Positions 36,753 through 48,300 of a stretch of 61,833 nt of DNA are shown here, piece by piece; position 1 is the first letter of the stretch, and each line of letters opens with the position of its first letter. The stretch covers positions 91,090 through 152,922 of the forward strand of contig NW_019775492.1 of the NCBI RefSeq assembly GCF_001039355.2, read 5' to 3'. The position numbers and the translations under genes were made by a program. The notes below the pieces were generated by a model. It made no database searches and was not told where the DNA came from. It saw nothing but the letters and a program-made list of their open reading frames with translations. This DNA is from Lingula anatina. Taxonomy: Eukaryota; Brachiopoda; Lingulata; Lingulida; Lingulidae.

Positions 36753-37529
36753 CTAGGATACAATGATGTGACAGTTTACGCAAATGGGCGAACAGGCGGG
36801 TTCACAAACTCCACTGCCTACAACGGGATCAGCGAATACTATTACTTCAGCACGCCTGGTGAATTTTTCGGAAATCCCAAGGTAAACTTGAAATATTTTG
36901 TTGTTCAAATTATCAAGCTCAGTAAATTGCAATACATTATTACAGTTACTTTTCAATTGGAACTCAAGTAGATTTAGCTATCATGCAGTCACATTTTTGA
37001 TGGGATGTTTCTTGTGAAACATTACTGGTGGGTGTGATACTTGTTCGAAATACTGACACGAAAATTAACAGCTTTTGACACCTGACATTTCATCTTATCC
37101 GCGATTTTGTGTTTTGTAAATGCATGGTCTGTAAATTATGACGAGTTAATTTGTCTAAGGAATCTAGTTTCTTTTGAAAGGTGAGCAAGTGATAGTCACT
37201 CACGTTTGCCACCCCTGTGTCAATATCTTGTTTAAATGATAAAATCTGCCATCCCCTATTATAAATCTTTATCGCATGGCATTCAGAACGGCGAAGCAAA
37301 ACCGAAGGGCGTACTCGATCCGAAGGGAGTTATCCGAAGCGTTAGTAGAGGCGGGATTAGAATGATAATCCCAAACATTCCCGGTGTAGGCGCTCTCCGG
37401 CAAACCTATCCCATCTTCCCAATCCATGGAGAGGGCAGCACTGCATGGAAGGAATACGAGGCTCTGGCTGACCTCGTTCTGAGAAGGAAAACACATGCGA
37501 ATATGATGGTTGAACCCTCCCAGATTTAA
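31477..37529 (+). CDS. Secreted protein of unrecognised family, copy 2 (12 exons, complete)
   Basis: Coding exons: 31477-31479 (ATG only), 32027-32270, 32630-32826, 33336-33511, 33916-33981, 34542-34736, 35146-35243, 35499-35587, 35823-35945, 36439-36595, 36757-36881, 37287-37529. Phases close to 571 residues. The signal peptide is MKVLLALLVVCLKGFALA, followed by ERRAV and the coiled-coil-like segment. All the landmarks of copy 1 are present, including YRPGQTFKSPRRRLPLPAVP, DCNFVGGKKVC and FTNSTAYNGISEY. It is divergent with copy 1 (ATG to ATG about 720 bases apart) and in tandem with copy 3. Over exon 9 I count 4 differences from copy 1 in 123 bases, mostly silent, so selection acts on the protein. 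An AATAAA lies at about 37604. The function is unknown. Confidence 0.92.
35014..35060. repeat. GA microsatellite in intron 6 of copy 2
   Basis: About 23 GA units with small interruptions, in the intron homologous to the one carrying the copy 1 array. Confidence 0.9.
36671..36745. repeat. Compound CT / TA microsatellite in intron 10 of copy 2
   Basis: About 19 CT units, a short spacer, then about 16 TA units ending 11 bases before the exon 11 acceptor. Confidence 0.95.
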
Positions 37530-38284
37530 ATCTGAATCAACAAGATTGTACACATTCAGTATCAGTACCATGCAATGTAATTGCGCGAAATTTTAGGATG
37601 AGAATAAAACTTACTGCAAGAAGTTAAACATTGATTTTCTTTTTTTTTAAACGAAGGATGACATGTGTATTTTAAATAATTAAAGAGGAGAATCGGTCAA
37701 TAGCGTGTTATGCATTGTAAAAACATGGATGATGGATTTGTAAGTTAAATGTCCTCACGAAGTGTGATCCTCTGATGACGCATTTTGATGGATTTCTGTT
37801 TCCCAATTATTCCAGAATCAAAGCTGCACTGTTTATTATAAGGCCTCGAAAACCGAAAAGATAATGAACGACACGATTTGGCCTGCAAATTGACTGCAAA
37901 TACAGTGTAATGTAGTTTTCGCTTTCAAGGAAACAAAACTTTATAAAAAGATTTTATCCAACTGCCACATCTCATTTTAATGGTAAAATATAGAATTTTA
38001 ATTGATGACTTATGAAAAGTCAGTCTTATTTCATATTATTTCATTTTTTTAACCGGAGTCGGTAACATAGTTTCCCTTTTGTATGTATTATCACAATGGT
38101 TTAACGAACCTTTATTAATAATACTATTATTAGGCCTGTGTAACGAAATTGGGGATCCGTGTAACAGAAAGTCCGCCCTCCATATATTTATGATGGTTAG
38201 GGTAAGTCTGACCTAAGTGGGTCAAAATCTACGGCTCCTACGGTTATAAAGCAAAGGCAATAAAGATACCCATGACTTTGATAC
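37530..38284. other. 3' flank of copy 2; no gene seen
   Basis: AT-rich sequence with the copy 2 polyadenylation signal near 37604. No exon or relic of the family was recognised before the conserved block upstream of copy 3. Confidence 0.6.
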
Positions 38285-38503
38285 TAAAACGCCGAGAAAC
38301 TAAATACCTCCTATCGTAGACCGCCTAGTATGAACAATTACGACAACATTAGGTTGTCTTCAAGATGAGACGTTCTTCTAAATAAGTGTTATCTGTCCCT
38401 TGCACGTGCTGGTGTTCACAAAGCATGATGCTCAGATTAAAACCGCCCACGGGTTCACCGTTTTCAACTCCTTTCCACATAATTATGTTTACGACAGGCA
38501 GAC
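38285..38503 (+). promoter_or_regulatory. Conserved upstream block of copy 3
   Basis: It parallels the block upstream of copy 2 along its whole length and that of copy 1 over its right half (CATGATGCTCAGATTAAAAC, GGGTTCACCGTTTTCAAC). Confidence 0.7.
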
Positions 38504-38517
38504 GATGTCACAGCAGA

Positions 38518-38540
38518 GATAAAAGCGGAGATAAAATCGG
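38518..38540 (+). promoter_or_regulatory. Doubled TATA-like box of copy 3
   Basis: GATAAAAGCGG and GATAAAATCGG lie next to each other, 53 and 41 bases before the ATG; the other copies have a single box. Confidence 0.6.
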
Positions 38541-38570
38541 ACCGCTGCTTAGTGGGTGCCGCATCTAAAG

Positions 38571-41500
38571 ATGGTAAGTTTCTCGTTCTTTGACAGATGC
38601 TTTATGTTTAAAGCTTATAGTTCCAAAAAGCGAATTCAAATTCATACTTTATATAACAATGACATTGATTAATGTCAATTTCGTAAGCGCATAAATTGCA
38701 CAAAGTTTAAAATGCTATCATTTCATGAACAGGCTGCTGAACGTTATCCACCAAAAGAAAATTCCCTGAAAATGAGCATATGTGCCAATAAAGATCTTTC
38801 TTGTTATGATGTTGAAAAAGCATTGGTTGTCAGCGAAATGAAATTTTAGACATTAGAAGTATAAGGTTAAAAAATAATATATTTCGCTCTATTTTTATTG
38901 GGTATACAGTATTTCAGCAAGGTAAGGGAGAAGATATCAGTAGATACAAAGCAAATAGCATGTTTATGTTTAATGGGACTATATATAATTGTTTACCTTG
39001 CAGGAGATGCTATTGGCTCTGTTGGTCGTAAACCTTGGCGGTCTCGCTCTTGCAGAGAAGAGGGCAGTAACCACCCCAACCGTGTGTGAGGAGAAGCTGA
39101 AAACACTGACGCAGAAAGTAGATATCTTACTGCGTCAGCTTCAGCTCCAGCAGATGTTCATAGCGGAACGCACACGAACAGACGGGGGATCAGGGATAAA
39201 ACAGACGAGATGGACTTCCATTGGAACAAGACCATATCATACATCAAGTAAGATACCTGTATATTAGACATAAAATCCATATAAGCTTCTAATACCACAC
39301 GAAAAAGGGGGGAAACAGAAATCTCCACGGCAACCATTAAGGGACAATGGCAATGATTGTTGCCGTAGGTTACGCGTGGTTCGGGGTGGGGTGGAGGTGG
39401 GGGGGGGGGGGGTAAGGGGGTCAGTGGACGGACAGGTTGGTCGTTCTAGCTTGGCAAAATTTTCCCTAAAATTTCAGTTTTATGGGTTCAAGGCGAAAGG
39501 ATGAGCACTGAAGCAATTGCAGAAAAGTTTCTCGGTTAAAAAAAGTTTTATATACTGTACTACATTATATACATTTCAGCGAGGTAAACAAAGGGTGTTG
39601 ACGCTCTCGCTTCTCTGGGATATAGCCCCGCTTAATCTCAGAGATTAAAAAAACGAACAATATCATTCGCTGCCAGACCAGGAACTTAAAACCCTTTTGT
39701 GCTGAGTACCAAGCGGGCAGACAACGGGTGCCGTTTTGGAAGGACTTGTATGTCCTCGGAATCCAGGGGTGGGCACTCTGTCCACAAGGCCGGTTCTAGG
39801 CTTTTATATTTGGTTTCTCATGTTTGTTTTCTCCTAGGCTGCACAGTAGTCGGAGCAGTGTTTTTTTTTTATCCCCATCATTTTCCGCTCTTTCAGGTCA
39901 CAGCATGAGTTGGGTGGCAGGAGGTTTTTATGCAGGCAGTCATACAAGGAACTATAATATCGGCACGACCGGCACAAGTGCAGTGATAAATGGAGTTGAG
40001 TTTCGCATACATTCCCAAGGAATGGCATTGTACAGGCCTGGTCAAACTTTCAAAAGTCCACGCCGAAGACTGCCACTACCGGCAGTGCCCCCACAGGTAT
40101 GTTGACTAGACAAATGTGCACGCCATCTATCGTAGGATGCTGCGAGTGTCACTGCTTCCACGCGGGATATTGTAACGGTGCCCTTCTTCATTTATAACTA
40201 ATAAAATAAACACGTATTATGCAAGAATACATTTCAGATGCCGGCCTCAAGTTCAGATAGTCTTCATTTTCAATTTTACACGTTTTACTAGACATTCTTT
40301 CTTGAAATTGACTTTTGGAGGTAATTTTTTTTTTTATTTTTTTTATTTTATTTTTTTTTTTTTATTATTATTTTTTTTTTGCATGGCTGCAGAAGTCATT
40401 GCTGTATCTTTTATCAAACACCGTTTGTTTTTATTTTGTATTTCCATTCTTTAGGTCTTTTTCTGTGATAAACACAAAGACGTAACAGTCTTCTGATCAT
40501 TTAAACGATGTTTTAAACAGTTTACCTTAACAAAATAGGTATTGCAAAACACTAACAAGAACCCGACGTGCTGAGTTTATTATCGTTTAACAGACACCTT
40601 TCACGTCTTAACTATAGGTCTTGGCCAAAAAGACTATACCAGAACAGGTCACCGAGATGAAAGAATGGTTCAAAGCTTGGAGGGACCAGAACTACAAAGT
40701 GCGGGATTACAGGAAGTACTTCAAACCTGTTCTTTGCTACCTTGAAGGCAAATGGTTGAAAAGTCAAGGAGACGACAAACTGCCTTTCACACAGTAAGTA
40801 GATTATGACTACATGTTGGGTTTTCATAGGAAAAGAGACATGCTCCGACAGCTGCAAACTATTTTAAGCTTTAGAACCGACCTATATGCCCTGTTCTTTT
40901 TACAAATATTTTTCGATAGGTAAACTTAAATCTGTTTAATCTGTGTTATTTTATACTGATTTGAGAGACAGGCAAAATATTATGCATGTGTACGCACTTC
41001 CATGAAGTAACTAATTATAATGTAACAATTTATATTACACTCTGCTGTATATCTAACTTTCAAGTGCATCATCATTCATTTTTATATTGAATATATATTG
41101 CTGATATATTGCTATTATTGTGATTTTTTTATCTTTTGAAATTCAACAACATTCATTTTCCACTAGGTAGATAGGTTTTACATTACAGGAATGCGTGATG
41201 CTATTGTATGTGAACGTAAAATAAGTCTGTGAATAAACGTTCAAAAACTATAATATAAGCACGGGTTTCTTTTTTTACAGGTCATTTTTGTCCAATGAGG
41301 AACGCGCGCGGTACCAAGCCTACAGCGGAGCCATTCCATTGGAGAGGTGAGTAACGTTAATGTCATAGGAGTTCGGCTGAAATATTGCAGTTTCCTTTGA
41401 ATTTAATCTTTGTAGATTCATGTTTTAGTCAATGAAATCCAATGACAGCTTCGTCTCCCCTGCACATGACCGTTCTACTTTGTGTAGTATTACAAAATAT

Positions 41501-44500
41501 TGGGGGTGTCAATTTAGTCAATAGTAACGATTTCATGAAATTGTTTTTTTTTTCTTAAATCCTCCCAGTTATGTCTGTATATTGAACAGATTATTGAATG
41601 TATTAGGTTTTAAAGTCAAATGTGCATTAAACACCATGAGTTCAAGAGGAGTCATGGTGACTCTCCCTCTCCCCCCCCCCCATATCCCAGCCCCATTTTA
41701 GTCAACCTGTCACTAGGGCATAGAGTCCCAAACAGCTGATTTCCAGCCCCTAGTGTTATTTGCTAAACACATCATTTGAGATAAGTGCATAAGTATCTTC
41801 AATGAAAGAGACCCGCAAAAATACCAGTACACATTAAATGACCCCTACACATGAATGATCATGTATGATTATCATATAGGCCGTGATAAATGCATTATTA
41901 TCTTACAGACATTCCTTCAAACCGACGTCCATCGTCGACTTCGAGAACGGTAAACCCGTGTTTGCTACGTGGGACTACAGAGTTTTGTGTCACCCGGTGA
42001 ATCAAGACATCCCCACAAGCACCTTCCGCGTTGTTGATGACTTGAGTATACGGACCCCAAGGAAATGGACTCTGGATCAACTCTCACGTACTACTTTAGC
42101 CAAGTTAGTAATAACACACACCACTGATATTCTGTTCGCCGTTTCTCACGTACTACTTTAGCCAAGTTAGTAATAACACACACCACTGATATTCTGTTCG
42201 CCGTTTCTCATTTGCAGTTTCTTGTTCTTGGGGTATTCGTTTGAATTGAGTGTCAAGCATCACTTTATTCGGTGACAACTCCATCGTGCTGGGGCAAATC
42301 CAAAGAGGTAATTGATCTTCAGCGATATTTAAAAGACTGCTCATACTGCTAAATCAATGATAAATTCATTTATCACAATTTCACAGGTTCCAACTTAACC
42401 CACTGAATCGCCCATGGAAAGCCAATTCAGAGTATGACGACTCCGATTATGAATTCCTCGATCAGCTGATGTCTCAGGTCCCAGGTACCAAAATTACAGA
42501 TTGTTCTCGTAATGGGCATAGAGTCTGGTGAATTTCATTGGACTCGGCACAGATAAGAAATTAATAGCTGGAAAACTGCTTTATAGCTCACTGTTTTCTC
42601 ATTGGTTTTGGATAGGTTCGCCGTGCTGATAAAGAAACAAATGTTGAAAGCCCCAGGATAATAGGTATTACATGTACACGTTTAAGTATTAAAGGGCCAT
42701 GCTGGTTAATTAAGGTTTATACTACCACTTTTAATGAACACTACAATGCCCATTGACATGTTGCTAGTGGCACTAATTATTGTCAGAAAAAAACTGTATG
42801 CTCTACTTACTTTTCTCCTTTTTCCCCCAGGTCCAAATAACTACGACGGAAAGTTGTATGATGACTCGTTCTCCAAACCCACACACCCGTTTACCGCTAC
42901 CAACAACAAGGCAGCAAAGGTAAAAATATAAGAAATATCATTTTCGAATTTTCAAATTAAATGTTGCAACTTTATGGTGTTTGATTTCCCCTACTATTCA
43001 TGCTTTTATTATTGCTAGTCCGTACATGTATGAGTTAAGGCTGCATGAGCAAACGATAATAAATGAGTTAGTGATGTTTTTTGAGGGGCTATACCAGCTC
43101 TCATAGATTAATATATTTTTTTCCATCCATCTGTCCAGCTGAATACCGCCTTTTACCACAGGTGGTCTAAGGTTTCACAGACCGGAACCGGAAGTCTAAA
43201 AGCTCGCCACAGAGGATTCTCTGACAACACGGTTTTCATGGCACAAACATCACAGCCATCGGTAGGGTGTTATGCTTTAAAGTTTTTTTTTTTTTTTGAT
43301 AAATGGATTATTTTAATACGTGTAAGGCATGATAGTTACATTAAACACTGTTGTCTTCAATTCAGCTTTTGTTTTGTATGGAATAGCTGTCACCAGTATT
43401 TCAGGAAGACAAGTATTTACCCTGGCCCCCTCTTTTATAACGATTTAATTCTTGGTGTATAGGTGGCAGGGATGAAGGCTGAAGACTGCAACTTTGTTGG
43501 AGGGAAAAAAGTATGTAAAAGTTATGAACAGCGCTGGTCGTACGCCATTCCGCTCTTCGTGGCCTACCTTAACCCACTGGCTAATTGGAATCCATATGGA
43601 CTGACTATGCAAACGAATGGTAGGTTACTGTCATTGTAATGGTTGTAAGTTCCCTTGCAGACACATGTATGGTTGCCAATTTTTATTCCCGTTGATTTAA
43701 AAATTGTTTATTTTGATATTGATATTTAAAAGAATTAAATTTTATTTTTAAAGAGAAGGGTAATAAAGTGTCCAAATAGTGTGGTGAGATATAGGTATAG
43801 TTTAAAGGTTATATTTCACTAGGAATCGTGTACGGCAAAGGGCGAACAGGCGGGTTTACAAACTCCACAGCCTACAACGGGATCAGCGAAAACGTTTACT
43901 ATAGCACACCTAGTGAATTTTTCGGGAGTCCTAAGGTAAACGAAGATATTTTATTTAGCCTGTGGAATTTTGCGTGTGGCCATTTCCTAAAGCTCATTGA
44001 GATGACAAATAACTTTTCAGTTGAAATAAATCTCAAGTCAACTTTCAAGCTACCAGTCCCAATTTTGATGGGGTGTTTCTAAAAAAATGGCATAGACTCT
44101 ACCACAGTATGTGAATGTTCAAAGTGTTGACTTGAAAATTAACAGCTGACACCTGTCGCTTAGTCTTTTCATACCGGTGATTTTGTGTTTTTAATTAGTT
44201 ATGACTTTATCTATGCGACTGGCTTCATTGAAATGGCTTGTGGTGTTCAGCTACGTCAATCACCCCCGATGTGAATCCTGTTTTAATTATAAAATCTGCT
44301 ATTATATACAGAAAATTTAATCGTTTGACTTTCAGAACGGCGATGCAAAACCAAAGGGCGTCCTCGATCCAAAGGGAGTTATCCGCAGCGTTAGCAAAGG
44401 CGGATTTCGACTAATATTGCCGAACATTCCCGGAGTAGGCACTCTCCGTCAGACCTATCCCATCTTCCCCATTCATGGAGAGGGCAGCACTGCATGGAAG

Positions 44501-44578
44501 GAATACGAGGCTCTGGCTGACCTCGTTTTGAAGAGGAAAACACATGCAAATATATTTGTTGAACCCTCGCAGTTTTAA
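38571..44578 (+). CDS. Secreted protein of unrecognised family, copy 3 (12 exons, complete)
   Basis: Coding exons: 38571-38573 (ATG only), 39004-39247, 39897-40096, 40618-40793, 41281-41346, 41909-42103, 42387-42484, 42831-42919, 43139-43261, 43463-43619, 43823-43935, 44336-44578; 568 residues. The signal peptide is MEMLLALLVVNLGGLALA, with EKRAV after it and a coiled coil around residues 28-55. The five cysteines fall in exons 2, 4, 6 and 10 (two). Exon 11 is four codons shorter than in the other copies and reads GIVYGKGRTGGFTNSTAYNG. The exon 6 donor (AA|GTTAGT) is repeated 62 bases downstream by a perfect tandem duplication; using the second donor would bring in a stop. Tandem with copy 2 and tail-to-tail with copy 4. 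The last exon ends in EPSQF, followed by an AATAAA at about 44651. No domain I can name. Confidence 0.92.
42082..42205 (+). repeat. Perfect 62-base tandem duplication across the exon 6 splice donor of copy 3
   Basis: The unit starting TCTCACGTACTACTTTAGCC occurs twice (42082-42143, 42144-42205) with no difference that I can see. It contains the last 22 bases of exon 6, the donor and the start of intron 6. Confidence 0.95.
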
Positions 44579-45391
44579 TTGTGAATTCACAAGATTACTA
44601 AGATTTAATATAAGTGCCATGTTTTGTATATTGCGCGAAATTTCAGATTTAAAATAAAATAAAACTTGCAGCACAAAGTAATTTGTTGATTTTCTTTATC
44701 TTGACTTTGGAATGCATGTGTGCTCAAACATTGGTTGAAAGCGAATTCGCTGAAACGGACTTAAGTTAGGGTTGAATTTATAGTCATCACCTTGAATGAT
44801 CCCATGGTGGCACGTTCTCTGGTTTCTGTTCAAGAATATTCTGGACTCTGCTGAAAAGAAAGCTGCTGAAAAGAAAGCTGCCTGGTTAAAACCTTCGAAA
44901 ACCAAGACAACTATGAAAGACACAACTTGCCCCGCGTATGGACAGTATTTTAAACAATGCTTTTTAAACTCTCTTTAAAAAAACAGTTAAACCAGTTTTA
45001 TATTAAGTCATTTTAATTCATTCTTTTCTGAGATGGTAATCACGTTTACATTTTATATATATGTATAAGATAAATTCACAGTTGTCCACTTAATTAAAAT
45101 ACATTGATCTAAAACATCGGAAAATCGGTATTAGTACCATATGATACTCATCTATACTGTTACATGTATTTGATGTGACCAACTAGGCTGTTTCCAGCAT
45201 ATATACATGTAACATTACATTTTCTTAGGATAGATAATAAAGATTTTTCAGATATTCTCAGTATGAACGTAACCGCCTTCAACTATGTGACAAAAGGACA
45301 AAAACAAAATGGTGCATAATGCCACATTTATTGATAAATGTATCTTGAAATGTTGAACAATAAGCAAAACAAGACCATCAGTAAGACGTCC
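44579..45391. other. Convergent 3' flanks of copies 3 and 4
   Basis: No exon seen. The copy 3 AATAAA is near 44651 and the copy 4 minus-strand AATAAA is at 45327-45332. A short direct repeat GAAAAGAAAGCTGCTGAAAA lies near 44855. Confidence 0.6.
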
Positions 45392-48300
45392 TTAAATGTT
45401 TTGCAGTGGTTCAAGAAACATGTTTGCATGCGTTTTCCTCTTCAAAACGAGGTCAGCCAGAGCCTCGTATTCCTTCCATGCAGTGCTGCCCTCTCCATGG
45501 ATGGGGAAGATGGGATAGGTTTGACGGAGAGCGCCTACCCCGGGGATGTTCGGTAAAATGGAGTGCAATCCACCGGTGCTGACCTTGCGAAGGCCTCCAT
45601 TCGGGTCAAGGACACCCTTCGGGGCTGCTGCGCCGCGCTGTAATGAAATAGACAAAATGCAGACCCATTATTTTCTCAAAATAGGCTTATTAAATCATTA
45701 TAATGCTGAAATTGCTCTACAAAATGCAAATAGATTCATACATGTATATTTGCGTATATAGGTAAACATTTTCTGGTGCTTGCGTCAAATGTTCACATCA
45801 AAATGCATAACAAACCATCTATGGACGCCATTTACGATAGTGTCTTGTTTCCTGGTTGTCAGATTCAGGCGCAAAATCACTATCGACGTGACCGAGGTCC
45901 GGCACGCCATGTTTAACGTTTTGTTTTATAATATTATCCAGAGGTTGAGCAGACTATACTTGCTTATCAAGAATTATTGTGCACATCCAAACTCGAAACA
46001 TTATTATGACTGCATGTAGATAAGATTTTTTCCAAAACTTTTGGATATTATTGATATACATTGGTGATTTGGACAAATTATAGAAATGTTCCAGGTAAAA
46101 TGGTATCGTACTGTCTGTTGGTCTATTGGATGAATTTGTGTGAAGTTTACCTGAGGACTTCCAAAGAACTCCGTGGGAATGGTGTAGTAAAAGTTGTAAC
46201 TTGTGCCGTTGTAAGCCTTAGCCGTTGTAAAACCACCATTGCGACCTCCAGTAAATACAGTGCGGTCATTGTACCCTGTAAAAATCAATTTTAGTTTGAA
46301 AATTACAATGTGGGTTGGTTTTTTATGCAAGACAATTTTTAGGAAATCTGAAGTTTTCCCTGAATCATCAAACTGTGGAGATTACAATTTATAAATACTT
46401 TTTCGGTTTCTAATTTTTAGCGTCACGAGTGAAATTCCCTCTCCAGAACAACTATAATATAAACATATAAAACTTGGCTTATTTTAGTAAAAAGGCAAAT
46501 TAATCTCAATCATGACGTTACTTTGATGCAAACGTATCCAATGTTATGTGCCTTACGCACTCAGTTGAGAGCAAAATTCAAAATGACGATTTCAAAATAT
46601 TCACCAGCACGATTGTATTGTACTGGGTTTCTTACCAAGTTTTGTGTGGATGGTAAGTCCATATGGGTTCCAGCTACTCAGAGGGGTTATGTAAGTTATG
46701 AAGAGCGGTATGGCATACGACCACCGCTGCTCATAACTTTTACATACTTTATTCACTCCAACAACGTTGCAGTCCTCGACTTTCATTCCAGCGACCTAAA
46801 AATGAAACCAAGTAAACGGTTTGGCTATAAGCAAGCTTAAAAAACGTTTATGGTTAGGATCAACAGATATCCCTAGATGTAACGCAAATAACAGCGCTAT
46901 CGTCTGAGTATTAAAATAAAGGCAAATACACAAATGAAATTTTGATCGCAGTGAATAACCTTCAAAACAGAGAAACCTTTTTTTTTTCTTTTTTTTTTTT
47001 GAAATTTACTAAAACTAATATTGTCTAATATTGTCTTATTACATGCACAACATGAGGTACGTATTAAATAAACGACATAACAGCACAGTAGAATTTACTG
47101 AATGTACCTGAGGATGCGAGGTTTGAGCCATAAAAACCGAATTGTCCGAGAAGCCTCTGTGACGCGCCTTCATACGCCCGGTAGATGTCTGCGACACTTT
47201 AGACCATCGGTTGTAGTAGGCGGTATTAAGCTGGAAAATATAAACAGTTTTTAAACTAATGAAAAATTAATTTTTTTAAATTGATGTGCCAACTCAGGAA
47301 ATGCACAAGTAATTACATAGACACACTTGGCAATGACCTTTTTGTTCTGTACTAGGATTTTACACTTAAATCTTGGGCAAAATGCTCATTCAGAGACGGA
47401 ATATTGAGTAATTGTGCTATTAAAATGCTAATTCAACAGCAAATAAAACAGATTTGCATAGCATGGCAATGTCCAAGCGATGTCGGCTGAATACAGATAA
47501 ATTATGTATGTTATTACAATCATCATATCTAAGTTACACTTCTGTTCAACCTTTCTTTTTTCTCTTTTGCATTTTAACCCCAGGAAAAAATTGTTTTCAC
47601 CTAAAATCTTACTTTCGGTTCTTTGGAAGTTGCAGCTGTGAACGGATGGACTGGTTCAGCAAATGAATCGTCGTACAGCCGTCCGGGATAGTTGTCAACG
47701 CCTGAATGGCAGCAATGCAAACTATATACAAGTTATGATAATCACACTCGGGCTAAATTTGTTGCCATTTTTGTAAACTCCAGAACTCTCAGTACCAACA
47801 TGAAATATTCATCTAAAACGCCACATCGTTTTGATAGTGTGTAATAATTTCACGTAGTCATTTACCGAAAATACCTGTATTTTAGCAGTATAGTATTAAG
47901 TAACGCACCTGGTATTTGAGCCATCAACTGATCGAGGAATTCATAGTTTGACGAGAACTCCTCATTCTTGGCCCAAGGGCGGTTCATCGGGTTCAGCTGA
48001 AACCTGCAACCAATACCCAAACAATGTTGGTAAATGGAAATGTGCGTGATTGATGTCATCATATGCATGTATTTCTAAATATTAACGTGAAATTGAATGA
48101 ACTTAGCTAAATAAATCAGAATATCCACCAAAACAAAAAATCACATCAAGGTAAGGATCGACTTAGGCCTTTTCTTTATACCTACTTTGCTAAAGTCGAA
48201 CGAGCAAATCTGTTCAAATCCCAGCGCCTAGGGGTTCGCTCAGCAAGGTCATCAACAACACGGAATGTGCTGGTGTGGATGTCTTGATTCACCGGGTGAC

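Noticed and set aside
42104-42161. Extension of copy 3 exon 6 into the duplicated segment as coding sequence
   Set aside because: It would end at a stop after 19 extra codons and breaks the phase to exon 7, whereas the first donor joins as in all other copies.
45338-45556. Plus-strand open frames antisense to last exons of the family (also at 23899, 37269, 44411)
   Set aside because: They are shadows of the highly conserved last exon; the sense frames explain the conservation.
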